The notes beneath the pieces were generated by a model. That model saw nothing but the letters and a program-made list of their open reading frames with translations. It had not been told where the DNA came from and did no database searches. This document shows, piece after piece, positions 55,218 through 63,533 of a stretch of 64,000 bases of DNA (the stretch's first letter is position 1; each line of letters opens with the position of its first letter). A program made the translations under genes and the position numbers. The DNA comes from Bremerella sp. JC817 (GTDB taxonomy: Bacteria > Planctomycetota > Planctomycetia > Pirellulales > Pirellulaceae): positions 434,001 to 498,000 of the forward strand of contig NZ_JBFEFG010000268.1 in NCBI RefSeq assembly GCF_040718835.1, written 5' to 3'.

Positions 55218-55882
55218 GACTCCTGGCTCCAGTAATAGTCGCGATCGGTCAGCAACGATCCGCCTGGGGTAACAATCTTCGGCATCGCACTGCCAACATC
55301 GGCTGCCGGAGTCTGACCGGCAAACCGCAAGAAGTTGGCCAGCATCGCGTAGCCGTGATCGGTCAGCACCGACTCAGGATGAAACTGAACGCCCACCAAA
55401 GGCCACTCGACGTGCGAGACCGCCATGATGGTGCCATCGTCCGTTTCCGCATCGATTCGCAGGCAATCGGGAAGCGACGAGCGCTCGGCAATAAGCGAAT
55501 GATATCGGCCGACCGCAAAGGGAGAGGGAAGTCCAGCGAACAGCTTTCCTTCGTCATGGGTAATCGGCGACGAGCGACCATGCATCGGTGCGGCGGCCCG
55601 GACGACGTTGCCGCCCAGTGCGGCGACGATCGCTTGGTGCCCAAGGCATACCCCCAAAATTGGAACCGTGGCTCCCAACTGCCGAACCACATCCAAGCAG
55701 ATGCCTGATTCGTTGGGCGTGCAGGGTCCCGGCGAAAGAACGATCGCGTCAGGCTTCAACAACTTGATCTCTTCCAGCGTGATCGCGTCGTTGCGGCGCA
55801 CGACCGTCTTCTGCCCAAGCTGGCGGAAGTACCGCGCAAGGTTATGCACGAAGCTGTCGTAGTTGTCGATTACCAATATCAT
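55214..55882 (-). CDS. pabA: Glutamine amidotransferase, aminodeoxychorismate synthase component II
   Basis: The 222-residue class I amidotransferase has LVIDNYDSFVHNL, the nucleophile Cys79 in GVCLGHQ and the His/Glu pair in FHPES. It releases ammonia from glutamine for the partner chorismate enzyme. By sequence alone it could serve TrpE as well (TrpG/PabA); the 4-base overlap with the pabB-like gene and the nearby pterin genes favour p-aminobenzoate synthesis. It has about 30 extra residues at the C terminus. Confidence 0.88.
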   Translation of the reverse strand: MILVIDNYDSFVHNLARYFRQLGQKTVVRRNDAITLEEIKLLKPDAIVLSPGPCTPNESGICLDVVRQLGATVPILGVCLGHQAIVAALGGNVVRAAAPMHGRSSPITHDEGKLFAGLPSPFAVGRYHSLIAERSSLPDCLRIDAETDDGTIMAVSHVEWPLVGVQFHPESVLTDHGYAMLANFLRFAGQTPAADVGSAMPKIVTPGGSLLTDRDYYWSQES

Positions 55883-57309
55883 TCGTCAAGCACCGCGTGG
55901 AGAAGGCCGAGTGCTTTATGCCACGTTTCCTCGTATTCCCGCAAGGGGTCCGAGTCGGCAACAATCCCACCACCGACCGGGAACTGCCACCAGCCGGCCG
56001 AAGCGACGATCGTGCGAATCAAGATATTCCAATCGATGGTGCCATCGAAGCCGATATATCCAAGCGAGCCGCAATAAGGCCCGCGAGCCGTTGGTTCCAG
56101 TTCGGCAATGATCTCCATGGCCCGGATCTTCGGTGCGCCGGTGATCGATCCGCCAGGGAAGATTGCCTCGAGGATCTCGCGCACGCCAACGTTATCTTGC
56201 AGACGACCGACAATGATCGAGACCAGGTGCTGCACGGTCTGATAGGTTTCCAGCCCGCACAAGCTCGTTGCTTCCACGCTGTCGTCCTGACAGATTCGCG
56301 AAAGATCGTTTCGCAGCAGGTCAACGATCATCACGTTCTCGGCACGGTCTTTCTCGCTGCGAACCAGTTCATCGGCCCAGAACATATCGAGCTCTGGTCG
56401 ACCGCTGCGGCGACGCGTTCCTTTGATCGGTCGCGATTCGATCCAACGATCACGAACCGAGATAAACCGTTCCGGCGAAGCCGAGACAATCTGCCCCATG
56501 CCAAAGTCGTAGTAGCCAGCGAACGGAGCAGGGTTCTTTTCTCGCAATCGCAAATACAGCTCGGCCGCGCCGGTCTTGGCTTCCATGATCAAACGCTGCG
56601 ACAAGTTTACCTGGAAGATGTCGCCAGCGTGGATGTACTCGACCGACCGAGCTACGGCCGCCAGGTAATCTTCTTTGCTGAAGTTGCTCATCACGCCGGG
56701 CTGCTCCGCGCAGGCGAAGCAAGGGGCCAGCTCGGTGGCAGGAACAACTCGGCCAGTAGCATTGCCAGCCAGAGGGACCGGGTCGGCATCCAGTCGAGCC
56801 GTCACTTCCGCAGCGCGTTCTTTGGCAGCCACTTCCCGCTTCGCCGGATCACTTTCCGGGAAGCCGGTCGAAATGATCCAGGCCTTTTGCTCGGCATGGT
56901 CCCAGCAAATCACCCAGTCGTAGACACCAAACGACAACAGCGGCAGATGAAACTCGTTGAAGCGAGTCTCAGGCACGACCTCGAAGGCGCGATTCAAGTC
57001 GTACGAAAAGTAACCGGCGACCCCACCTTGAAACGGCGGCAAGCCTTCCAGCGATTCGAGACGGAACAAAGCTTCCAACTCGGTGAGCCGCGTCAGTGCA
57101 TTCTCGACTTGCAGCGGACCGGCCTGAATGGTTTCGACCGGGTCGGCCGTCAAAAAGCTGTACCGGCCAAGGTTGGCATCGCTGCGAGCGCTATCAAGCC
57201 ACAAAACATGCGGCAGATGGGCCAGCCGCGCGAACACTTCGCTCGGCGTCCATTTCGCGTCGAGCTCGATCGCAAACGGTTTTCCGAGCGTGCTAACTTC
57301 GTTCATCAT
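55879..57309 (-). CDS. pabB: Aminodeoxychorismate synthase component I
   Basis: The 476-residue chorismate enzyme has FQVNLSQRL (232-240), SASPERF, PIKGTRR (294-300, catalytic Lys296), NVMIVDLLRNDL and the C-terminal GGSITGAPKIRAMEII. Aminodeoxychorismate synthases carry PIKGT, whereas anthranilate synthases carry PIAGT, so PabB is preferred over TrpE. It converts chorismate with ammonia from PabA. It overlaps pabA by 4 bases and the upstream gene by 17 bases. Its product leads to p-aminobenzoate, the substrate of the beta-RFAP synthase-like protein encoded downstream. Confidence 0.92.
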   Translation of the reverse strand: MMNEVSTLGKPFAIELDAKWTPSEVFARLAHLPHVLWLDSARSDANLGRYSFLTADPVETIQAGPLQVENALTRLTELEALFRLESLEGLPPFQGGVAGYFSYDLNRAFEVVPETRFNEFHLPLLSFGVYDWVICWDHAEQKAWIISTGFPESDPAKREVAAKERAAEVTARLDADPVPLAGNATGRVVPATELAPCFACAEQPGVMSNFSKEDYLAAVARSVEYIHAGDIFQVNLSQRLIMEAKTGAAELYLRLREKNPAPFAGYYDFGMGQIVSASPERFISVRDRWIESRPIKGTRRRSGRPELDMFWADELVRSEKDRAENVMIVDLLRNDLSRICQDDSVEATSLCGLETYQTVQHLVSIIVGRLQDNVGVREILEAIFPGGSITGAPKIRAMEIIAELEPTARGPYCGSLGYIGFDGTIDWNILIRTIVASAGWWQFPVGGGIVADSDPLREYEETWHKALGLLHAVLDE

Positions 57310-58717
57310 TCTTCTCAGATCGTTCGCGATCAGGCCGATCTTTATGCAAATTGATTCGGTGCGAAACTTCTTCGTGCGTCAGATAGCCCCAGTCGAGGGC
57401 TTCGTCCTGGCGATATTGCTTCCCAAGGTGCATCGCGGTCATCGCTTTACATAGCTCGAACCCGAGGTAAAACGCATGCGACGGACTCAAGTTCGTCGGC
57501 TTGGTTTCGTCCAGCTTCTCGAACAACGCCAGCGGATCGGTATCGGTCAGATGCATTCCACTGGCAACCAGATGCAGAAGCTGCTGGGCGACGAAGATGC
57601 GATAGTTCTGATCTTTGATCTCGACAGGCAGTCGGGCAAGTTCTTCTTCGGTCGGCTCCGTGATCTTGGCATCACGCAGCGTGACCAGTCGCGGCTCGAT
57701 TCGTTTCGGCAGCGTCCGGTGGTGCAGGGCATACCGCATCAAGCGTCGCGCGAGGTCGCATTCTCGCACGCTGGTTTGGGCCCAATTGATTACCTGAGTG
57801 GTCAGCACGCTGCGAATGCCGAGCTCTTGACAGATACCCAGCAGCATGACATTCAGCCCGGCCGAATCGACATCAGTCAACTCGGTCAAGTTGCCGATCC
57901 CCATCATCATTTCATCTTCAGGGTACCGACGGCGGGTCTCGTAATAACGGACGATGCTTTCCGTGAACCCGAATGAAATCGGTTCGAGGATCGGGTCCAA
58001 GCGAAACGGCACATTCCGCTGGGCCAGAAACTCGATGGTTTCATCGAACCCGCTCAGCGATTTCGGATCGTCCGGAATGACGACCACTTCGCAGCCCCAG
58101 TCGGCCGCATGCTGGCGATTGCTCGAATTGACCGACAATACAAGCGAAGCCCCAGCCGCTACCGCCGGAGCAATCTCGCGCGGCTCAAGGCTGTCGACCG
58201 AAACCTCGAAGCCTTCGTCAACCAATGCTTTGACGCACTCGGCCACTCCGGTCCAGATGGCCCCAGGATCGCAGCCGATATCAATCCGATCGGCACCGGC
58301 TTGCTTCAGCCGACGGGCTTCTTCGAGGATCTGCGTAAGCGTAAAGCTAGGCGCGTGATTGATCTCGGCGATGATCTCGACATCGTACTCGCCATAATCA
58401 TCGGCCAGCGTCGGCTGATCGAACCAATCTGGCAGCAGCCGCAGGTCTTTCGGCCCGCGAACGACCGGCAACCTGGCGACTGCTTCAATTTCGCTCAGAT
58501 CACCTCGACAGTAACCGGTGACCATCACCTCGGTAGCGATCCCAGGCACTTCGATCCGTTTGGCAACCCACGTCGTCGTCATTAGGGCAGCAACGGTGAT
58601 GTTGAGGACCTGGACGCTGTATTCGAAGCCTGCCCGAGGCGCGAGCTCGCTCAGCAAGCTCCGCAGCGAAGCTTCAGCCAACTTCCCGGTGACGAAGTGG
58701 ATATGACGGTCGGCCAT
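57293..58717 (-). CDS. Dihydropteroate synthase-like protein (DUF6513 type, H4MPT pathway)
   Basis: The start is ATG 58717; the open frame above it overlaps the SDR gene. The 474-residue protein opens with ADRHIHFVTGKLAEASLRSLL, then a domain like the archaeal dihydropteroate-synthase-like proteins: EINHAPSFTLTQILEEAR, AGADRIDIGCDPG, SVDSLEPREI and a late MGIGNLTEL. True DHPS joins a pterin to p-aminobenzoate; the H4MPT branch needs an analogous enzyme that uses beta-RFAP or a derivative. The operon context supports that. The SDR stop lies 7 bases upstream. Confidence 0.82.
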   Translation of the reverse strand: MADRHIHFVTGKLAEASLRSLLSELAPRAGFEYSVQVLNITVAALMTTTWVAKRIEVPGIATEVMVTGYCRGDLSEIEAVARLPVVRGPKDLRLLPDWFDQPTLADDYGEYDVEIIAEINHAPSFTLTQILEEARRLKQAGADRIDIGCDPGAIWTGVAECVKALVDEGFEVSVDSLEPREIAPAVAAGASLVLSVNSSNRQHAADWGCEVVVIPDDPKSLSGFDETIEFLAQRNVPFRLDPILEPISFGFTESIVRYYETRRRYPEDEMMMGIGNLTELTDVDSAGLNVMLLGICQELGIRSVLTTQVINWAQTSVRECDLARRLMRYALHHRTLPKRIEPRLVTLRDAKITEPTEEELARLPVEIKDQNYRIFVAQQLLHLVASGMHLTDTDPLALFEKLDETKPTNLSPSHAFYLGFELCKAMTAMHLGKQYRQDEALDWGYLTHEEVSHRINLHKDRPDRERSEKNDERS

Positions 58718-58724
58718 GGCCTGC

Positions 58725-59549
58725 TTACGACTCCTTACCAGGGCGTGGCGAATGACCACCATGGTTGAAGCCGCCATTGACTGGCAAGACTTGTCCGTTG
58801 ATGAATCGCGCCGCCGGCGATGCCAGGTAAGCGACCGCCGCGGCAATGTCTTCCGGCAGACCCCACGTGCCAACCAGCGATTCGCGCTGGGCACGAGATT
58901 GCCAGTACTCGGACGAGTTCTCTCCCCAGGCGGTTTGAATCCAGCCTGGGGCAACGCAGTTCACGCGAACATTCGGAGCGAGCGATTTCGCCAGGCTCTT
59001 CGAGAAAGCCATGATCGCCCCTTTCGACACGGCGAACATCTCGCCACTGTCACCTTCCATGCCATGCTCGGCCTGATCCCAGCCAATGTTGATGATGGCA
59101 CTGCCGGGGCGTGATCGCATCTGCCGGCCAAGTGTCCGGGCAATTCGGACGGTCGAGACGACATCGATCCGATAAACGAGCTCCAACTTTTCTTCAAATG
59201 AGAGGCTGGCGTTCGCGCCGGTCAGCACATCGACCCCGGCGTTATTTACCAAAATGTCCACGCCCCCCTGGGCCTCCCACGCCTTTTGGCAGAAGCGATC
59301 TTGATGGTTGGGATCGGCGAAATCTTCAAGAATTAGGGCGATTTTGATTCGATCGTTCAGTGATTGCGCCAGATTCGCGGTCTCGCGCAGGCCATGATCG
59401 TTGGACCGCGTGTGAAGAATAAGAGAGGCCCCCTGGGACGCAAGCTGCAGGGCAATTGCCCGACCGATTCCGCTGGCTGCACCGGTTACGGCGGCAACTT
59501 TTCCTGAAAGGCCAAACTCATACGGAACGGGTTCCCGCGGCGTTTGCAT
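58725..59549 (-). CDS. SDR-family protein lacking the catalytic Tyr
   Basis: The 274-residue protein has the Rossmann motif TGAASGIG (22-29) and NNAG (102-105). In the active site the usual YxxxK is FAVSK (Phe172, Lys176), and the usual Ser after IINIG is Trp157. Loss of both Ser and Tyr should abolish standard ketoreductase catalysis. It keeps the NAD(P)-binding face and the PG motif near 210, so a redox role with another mechanism, or a binding role, is open. It heads the pterin operon with AGGA 6 bases before the ATG, so it may act in that pathway. Confidence 0.85.
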   Translation of the reverse strand: MQTPREPVPYEFGLSGKVAAVTGAASGIGRAIALQLASQGASLILHTRSNDHGLRETANLAQSLNDRIKIALILEDFADPNHQDRFCQKAWEAQGGVDILVNNAGVDVLTGANASLSFEEKLELVYRIDVVSTVRIARTLGRQMRSRPGSAIINIGWDQAEHGMEGDSGEMFAVSKGAIMAFSKSLAKSLAPNVRVNCVAPGWIQTAWGENSSEYWQSRAQRESLVGTWGLPEDIAAAVAYLASPAARFINGQVLPVNGGFNHGGHSPRPGKES

Positions 59550-59707
59550 CGTGGATCCTGACTTGATTACACCTGGAAGCTACTCGCATTGTATATTGTC
59601 GATAGGCAACGCGGGATGCCGGACTGACTGCCGTAACGACGATAAGATGGGCACCAGATCAGGCATCCGACCATCGATGGACACCCCTCGCAGCGAAGAC
59701 AACGGCC

Positions 59708-60838
59708 ATGGCGGACCAGATTTTCGGGCAGTTGAAGACGACCACGTTCGTCTTTCGTGGCTATAACGTCACCAATCTGGGGAGAACGCACGAACTTCTC
59801 AATCACCCACGATTTGGTGGCTACGTCGCGCGCCGACTCGATCAATGTGGCAAGATCGCCGCCGATGTGATCCATCGCCCGGTCGATCTGCTGCACCGGG
59901 TGAGCCACAACGAAGAGACCACGCTCGAGTCGTATGCCGACGCCATCGCCTTGATCGTCGGTGCTGAAATGGCTCAGGTCGATATTCTGGAAAACGAATT
60001 CGGCGTGCAGTTTGATCGAGCCCAATATTTAATGGGCTACAGCCTGGGCGAACTAACCGCCCTGGTCGCGGCAAAGTGCCTGTCGCTGGAAGACGCTCTG
60101 ACGATTCCCCTTGCGCTATCGGCCGATATCGCCAAACTCGCTCCGACGTGCACTCTGGCCGTGCTGTTCTGCCGTCGTCAAACGCTAAGTGCAATGCTCG
60201 TGCATCGCGTCTGCCAAGAGGTGAGCGCCGAAGGGAACGGACTGGTCGGTATCTCGGCCGTGCTTTCCCCCAACTCATTGATCGTCATCGGAGAAGCCGA
60301 ATCCGCGACCCGCGTGCAGCAGCGACTCTCTGGGATGCTTTCCGACCGGGTTCATTTGAAGAAGAATCCCAATCGCTGGCCTCCGATGCACACACCGATT
60401 GTGTGGCGCGAGCACATTACGTCGCGGGCTTCGCTTTTGATGAGCCAGATGAAAAGCGGCTTCACCGCGCCCAAGCCGCCGGTGCTTTCGCTGGTGACCG
60501 GAGCTTGCAGCTACACCGACAGCAACGTCCGAGACTTGATCTGCCAGTGGGTCGATAAGCCGCAGAACCTCTGGCAAGCCGTTTATCACACTTTAAGCAG
60601 CGGCACCGAACGCTTGATCCACCTGGGACCGGAACCGAACATCATTCCGGCGACCTACAGCCGACTGGCGGAAAACGTCGAGGCCCAGGTCAAAGCGAGC
60701 CTCAGCACGCGCGCCCTCTCGACGCTCGTTTACCGTCCGTGGCTGCATTCACTGATTGGTGAACGAGCCTACTTGATGCGGGCCCCATCGATCCAGCAAA
60801 CGGTTCTGGAAGATTGGTTGCTGGATCATAACAACTAA
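59708..60838 (+). CDS. Malonyl-CoA:ACP transacylase-like acyltransferase (FabD-like)
   Basis: The 376-residue protein has the alpha/beta acyltransferase nucleophile GYSLGE (Ser112) and the catalytic His228 in PPMHTPIV. This matches the FabD/PKS AT fold. The usual Gln in the GQGSQ opening motif is not present: the N terminus reads TTTFVFRGYN. The Arg that binds the malonyl carboxylate is not certain (GAEMAQVDIL). It could be a FabD variant or an acyltransferase for another carrier. It is divergent from the pterin operon and stands alone. Confidence 0.75.
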   Translation: MADQIFGQLKTTTFVFRGYNVTNLGRTHELLNHPRFGGYVARRLDQCGKIAADVIHRPVDLLHRVSHNEETTLESYADAIALIVGAEMAQVDILENEFGVQFDRAQYLMGYSLGELTALVAAKCLSLEDALTIPLALSADIAKLAPTCTLAVLFCRRQTLSAMLVHRVCQEVSAEGNGLVGISAVLSPNSLIVIGEAESATRVQQRLSGMLSDRVHLKKNPNRWPPMHTPIVWREHITSRASLLMSQMKSGFTAPKPPVLSLVTGACSYTDSNVRDLICQWVDKPQNLWQAVYHTLSSGTERLIHLGPEPNIIPATYSRLAENVEAQVKASLSTRALSTLVYRPWLHSLIGERAYLMRAPSIQQTVLEDWLLDHNN

Positions 60839-60846
60839 CACGCAAC

Positions 60847-62574
60847 CTACGGCTGCGTAGCCAGTCGATAGCAAGCGGCCTCTTCGGCGTTACGAACCAG
60901 TAGCAGATCGCCGTAGATACAAAGCGGGTTCCAGGTCGGTGCGACTTCACTGGAAAGCGCCTTGATGCGTCCTAGTTCGGTGTACTTGTCGGCAGCCGTA
61001 TCGACCAGAGCGAGGTTCCCTTCTTCCCCCATCACCAGCAGTTGATCCCCGACCAGCAAGACCTGACCATGGCCAAAGCCACGTTCGCGCCAGGCAGGAC
61101 GTTTCTCGCCGATGGTGACTTTCTCGAGGATCCCGTCGTCGATGCCAAACACATCGTTGCCTTGGATTGCGACGTTGGTGAACTTGGTCTTCAGCACGCG
61201 CGGGTTTTGCCAAGTCACTTCGACGTTGTACTTGTCGCCATCTTTCTTCACTTCAAACGTCTGGGCACCTTCGGTATACCCCTTCGAGACGAAGAACTTG
61301 TTGTCTCCGAGCGAATGAACCTGAGAGCAGGTCGCCGCCCCGCTGGAACTGCCAGGCCAATCCAACGACCAAAGCTCTTTGCCGGTGGTTGGCTCGTGAC
61401 CGGTGATGGTCGCTTCGTTGATGCTGATAATCTGGTCTGCGCCATCGATCTGGGCGACCAGTGGCGAAGCGTAACTGACCTGATGATGGCCACCTTCCCA
61501 GACCGTCTCGCCAGTCGCGGCATCAAAGGCGACGATCGAAGTCATCGCTTCCGGCTTGCTCGCATCAGGACCACCGGCAGGAATGATCACGACGTTTCGG
61601 CCATCGATTTCGTAAGCCAAGGGACTTTGCGAACGGCCCCAGGCAATATTGCCCCCTTCGACACCTGGCGAGACGCCATACATCTCTAGCAGGTCGTGCT
61701 GCCAGACGATTTTGCCTGACTTTTGATCAAGGCATCGGAAGACACCGGTTGCCCCCAAGGCGTAAACCTTTCCATCCAGAAGAAGCGGCGTGCAGCGAGG
61801 TCCGACGTAGCCCATCACGGTCTCGTGCCGGGCCTGGATCGCGGTTCCCCAGATCGGCTTGCCAGTGTTCATGTCGTAGCAACTGACCAGTTCTTCGTCG
61901 CCACGTTGTTCCATCGTGTAGATGCGACCATCGAGCGCCGCGAAGCCAGACCAGCCAGCACCGATCGGCACGCGCCACAGTTCTTCGGGCGGATTGGCCT
62001 GCCAGTCGGGGTTCAGTTTCGGACCGTCGACTTTGTTGTTTCGATTCGGACCCAGGAACTGCGGAAATGCTTTCGGGTCGTCAGCAACTTTCGCGATGGC
62101 ATCCGGCGCGACTATTCGGTCTTCGGCATTCAAGCCACCTAGGCGCTGATCTGGGGCGAGGCCGAAGCGATAGCCAAACCGCGGGATCATGTTGCCGGAG
62201 ACCCCCTGGATTTCAAACACCACGAAAAACAACGCCACACCTAGCACGATAACTGTGATCGGCGTATAGCGGACGATGCGGGGATAGGCGCTGCCGAACG
62301 TCAACCACATCAGCGGAATGAAGATTGCGAAGAAACCGCCGATCAGCACCATCAGATTGCAGACCGCTTGATCACGCAGGATGGGAACCACGTCGTAGAC
62401 ATCGGCCAGGACGCCATCGCCGAGGGTACGTCCGAAGATCCCGGTCAGGGCGACGACAATCGCGACGATCGTAGCCAACAGATTTCGCAGTGGTGGCGAA
62501 TATCGTGGCTCACGCTTCGGCTTGGTTTCGGGAGCTGGCTGCGAAGCTTCTGAATTGGGTTGTTGGCTGCTCAT
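60847..62574 (-). CDS. Membrane-anchored PQQ-like beta-propeller protein
   Basis: The 575-residue protein has a charged N-terminal tail, three predicted TM helices within residues 31-125 and a large outer domain with repeated beta-propeller blades (DGRIYTMEQRGDEELVSCYD, GKVYALGATGVFRCLDQKSG, TGKELWSLDWPG). The pattern is of the PQQ_2/BamB-like propeller common in planctomycete envelope proteins. There is no sign of quinoprotein dehydrogenase residues, so it is likely structural or binding. It converges with the FabD-like gene. Confidence 0.85.
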   Translation of the reverse strand: MSSQQPNSEASQPAPETKPKREPRYSPPLRNLLATIVAIVVALTGIFGRTLGDGVLADVYDVVPILRDQAVCNLMVLIGGFFAIFIPLMWLTFGSAYPRIVRYTPITVIVLGVALFFVVFEIQGVSGNMIPRFGYRFGLAPDQRLGGLNAEDRIVAPDAIAKVADDPKAFPQFLGPNRNNKVDGPKLNPDWQANPPEELWRVPIGAGWSGFAALDGRIYTMEQRGDEELVSCYDMNTGKPIWGTAIQARHETVMGYVGPRCTPLLLDGKVYALGATGVFRCLDQKSGKIVWQHDLLEMYGVSPGVEGGNIAWGRSQSPLAYEIDGRNVVIIPAGGPDASKPEAMTSIVAFDAATGETVWEGGHHQVSYASPLVAQIDGADQIISINEATITGHEPTTGKELWSLDWPGSSSGAATCSQVHSLGDNKFFVSKGYTEGAQTFEVKKDGDKYNVEVTWQNPRVLKTKFTNVAIQGNDVFGIDDGILEKVTIGEKRPAWRERGFGHGQVLLVGDQLLVMGEEGNLALVDTAADKYTELGRIKALSSEVAPTWNPLCIYGDLLLVRNAEEAACYRLATQP

Positions 62575-62694
62575 GAGATTCTTGTCCGTAGAATTGTTCC
62601 GCCTGATCTTGCCGTTTCAGTATAGCGATTGCATCCGTTAAGAAACCGTCAGCCAAGCGAACTTTTCCTATTCATCACGAACCCATCGCGCATG

Positions 62695-62723
62695 AAAAAG
62701 GGAAAGCGATGACGCTTTCCCTT
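62695..62723 (-). terminator. Intrinsic terminator of the lipoprotein gene
   Basis: AAGGGAAAGCG (62698-62708) and CGCTTTCCCTT (62713-62723) form a perfect 11-bp stem with a 4-base loop. On the minus strand a run of T follows (A run at 62695-62699). It lies 31 bases after the stop of the gene at 62754. Confidence 0.9.
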
Positions 62724-62753
62724 GGTTTCGTATGCTGGCTTACATTCCTGGGC

Positions 62754-63362
62754 TTAGTGTCCGAATTGAACATCCCAGTGGACGCCAGGACGCGGACGAC
62801 AGTGGCGGTAGTGGTGATGGTGCCAGTCTGGGCCCCAATACGGACCATAGTGATGTTCTTCAACGATCACTGTTCGTGGTGCAGGAGCAGTGACCACTTC
62901 GACCGGTGGATTTTGCATGGTGCTGATCACCACGTCGCTAACACCGTTGTTCTTCAGGAAGATCAAGTCGCCAGCGGAAGGAATCTGAGCCATACCATGC
63001 CGCCGAATGTGCGTCGTGATCACCTGGTCGCTGAGACCAGCTTTGCTCATCGCAATGACGTCGTCGTAGGTTGTTTGTCCTTCGAGCGTCCGTCCCAATC
63101 GCTGCTGGAACAACGCCTGGTTACGTGCTTCGACTTCGTCCATGTGGGCACCGACGGCTGAACCAGCTGTGGCTCCGACCAAGCCACCAATAATCGCACC
63201 CCCAGCCGTATGACCCGAAGCACTACCGATGGCGGCACCTGCCAGCGCACCGGTACCGGCACCAACCAGCCCGAGCTGATCTTGATGATACGGCGAGCGG
63301 CATCCAAGCGAGCATGCCGAGACGATGGTGACAACCAGAATGAATGGCGCAACTTGGCGCAT
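62754..63362 (-). CDS. Glycine-zipper lipoprotein with C-terminal His-rich tail
   Basis: The start is ATG 63362, fixed by AAGGAGG (63368-63374). The 202-residue product has a lipobox VSAC (Cys17) and a glycine-zipper region (GAGTGALAGAAIGSASG and GGAIIGGLVGATAGSAVG, about 33-70), typical of 17-kDa-antigen-like outer membrane lipoproteins. A middle helical part (ARNQALFQQRLGRTLEGQ) and a C-terminal tail rich in His, Tyr and Trp (YGPYWGPDWHHHHYRH) follow. The tail may bind metal. It has its own intrinsic terminator. Confidence 0.82.
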   Translation of the reverse strand: MRQVAPFILVVTIVSACSLGCRSPYHQDQLGLVGAGTGALAGAAIGSASGHTAGGAIIGGLVGATAGSAVGAHMDEVEARNQALFQQRLGRTLEGQTTYDDVIAMSKAGLSDQVITTHIRRHGMAQIPSAGDLIFLKNNGVSDVVISTMQNPPVEVVTAPAPRTVIVEEHHYGPYWGPDWHHHHYRHCRPRPGVHWDVQFGH

Positions 63363-63367
63363 GAGTT

Positions 63368-63374
63368 CCTCCTT
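63368..63374 (-). promoter_or_regulatory. Ribosome binding site AAGGAGG fixing the start at 63362
   Basis: A full AAGGAGG ends 5 bases before ATG 63362 on the minus strand. The longer open frame to 63383 would place the site inside the coding region. Confidence 0.8.
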
Positions 63375-63533
63375 GAACGACATCGTGCTTCCTTAAGTAT
63401 CGTCCAGGTTGCCCGCGCGGCGCTACTCAAAAAACACGTCGCGGAATCATGCCAATTTCGGCCATATCCGTCAATGCAGATTGCCAGCACGCTAGCAAGC
63501 CCGGTGATTCGTGGCACCACGGCAACGCTAGCA

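Noticed and set aside
55214..57309. Anthranilate synthase (trpE/trpG)
   Set aside because: The PIKGT motif and the p-aminobenzoate-using neighbour favour aminodeoxychorismate synthase.
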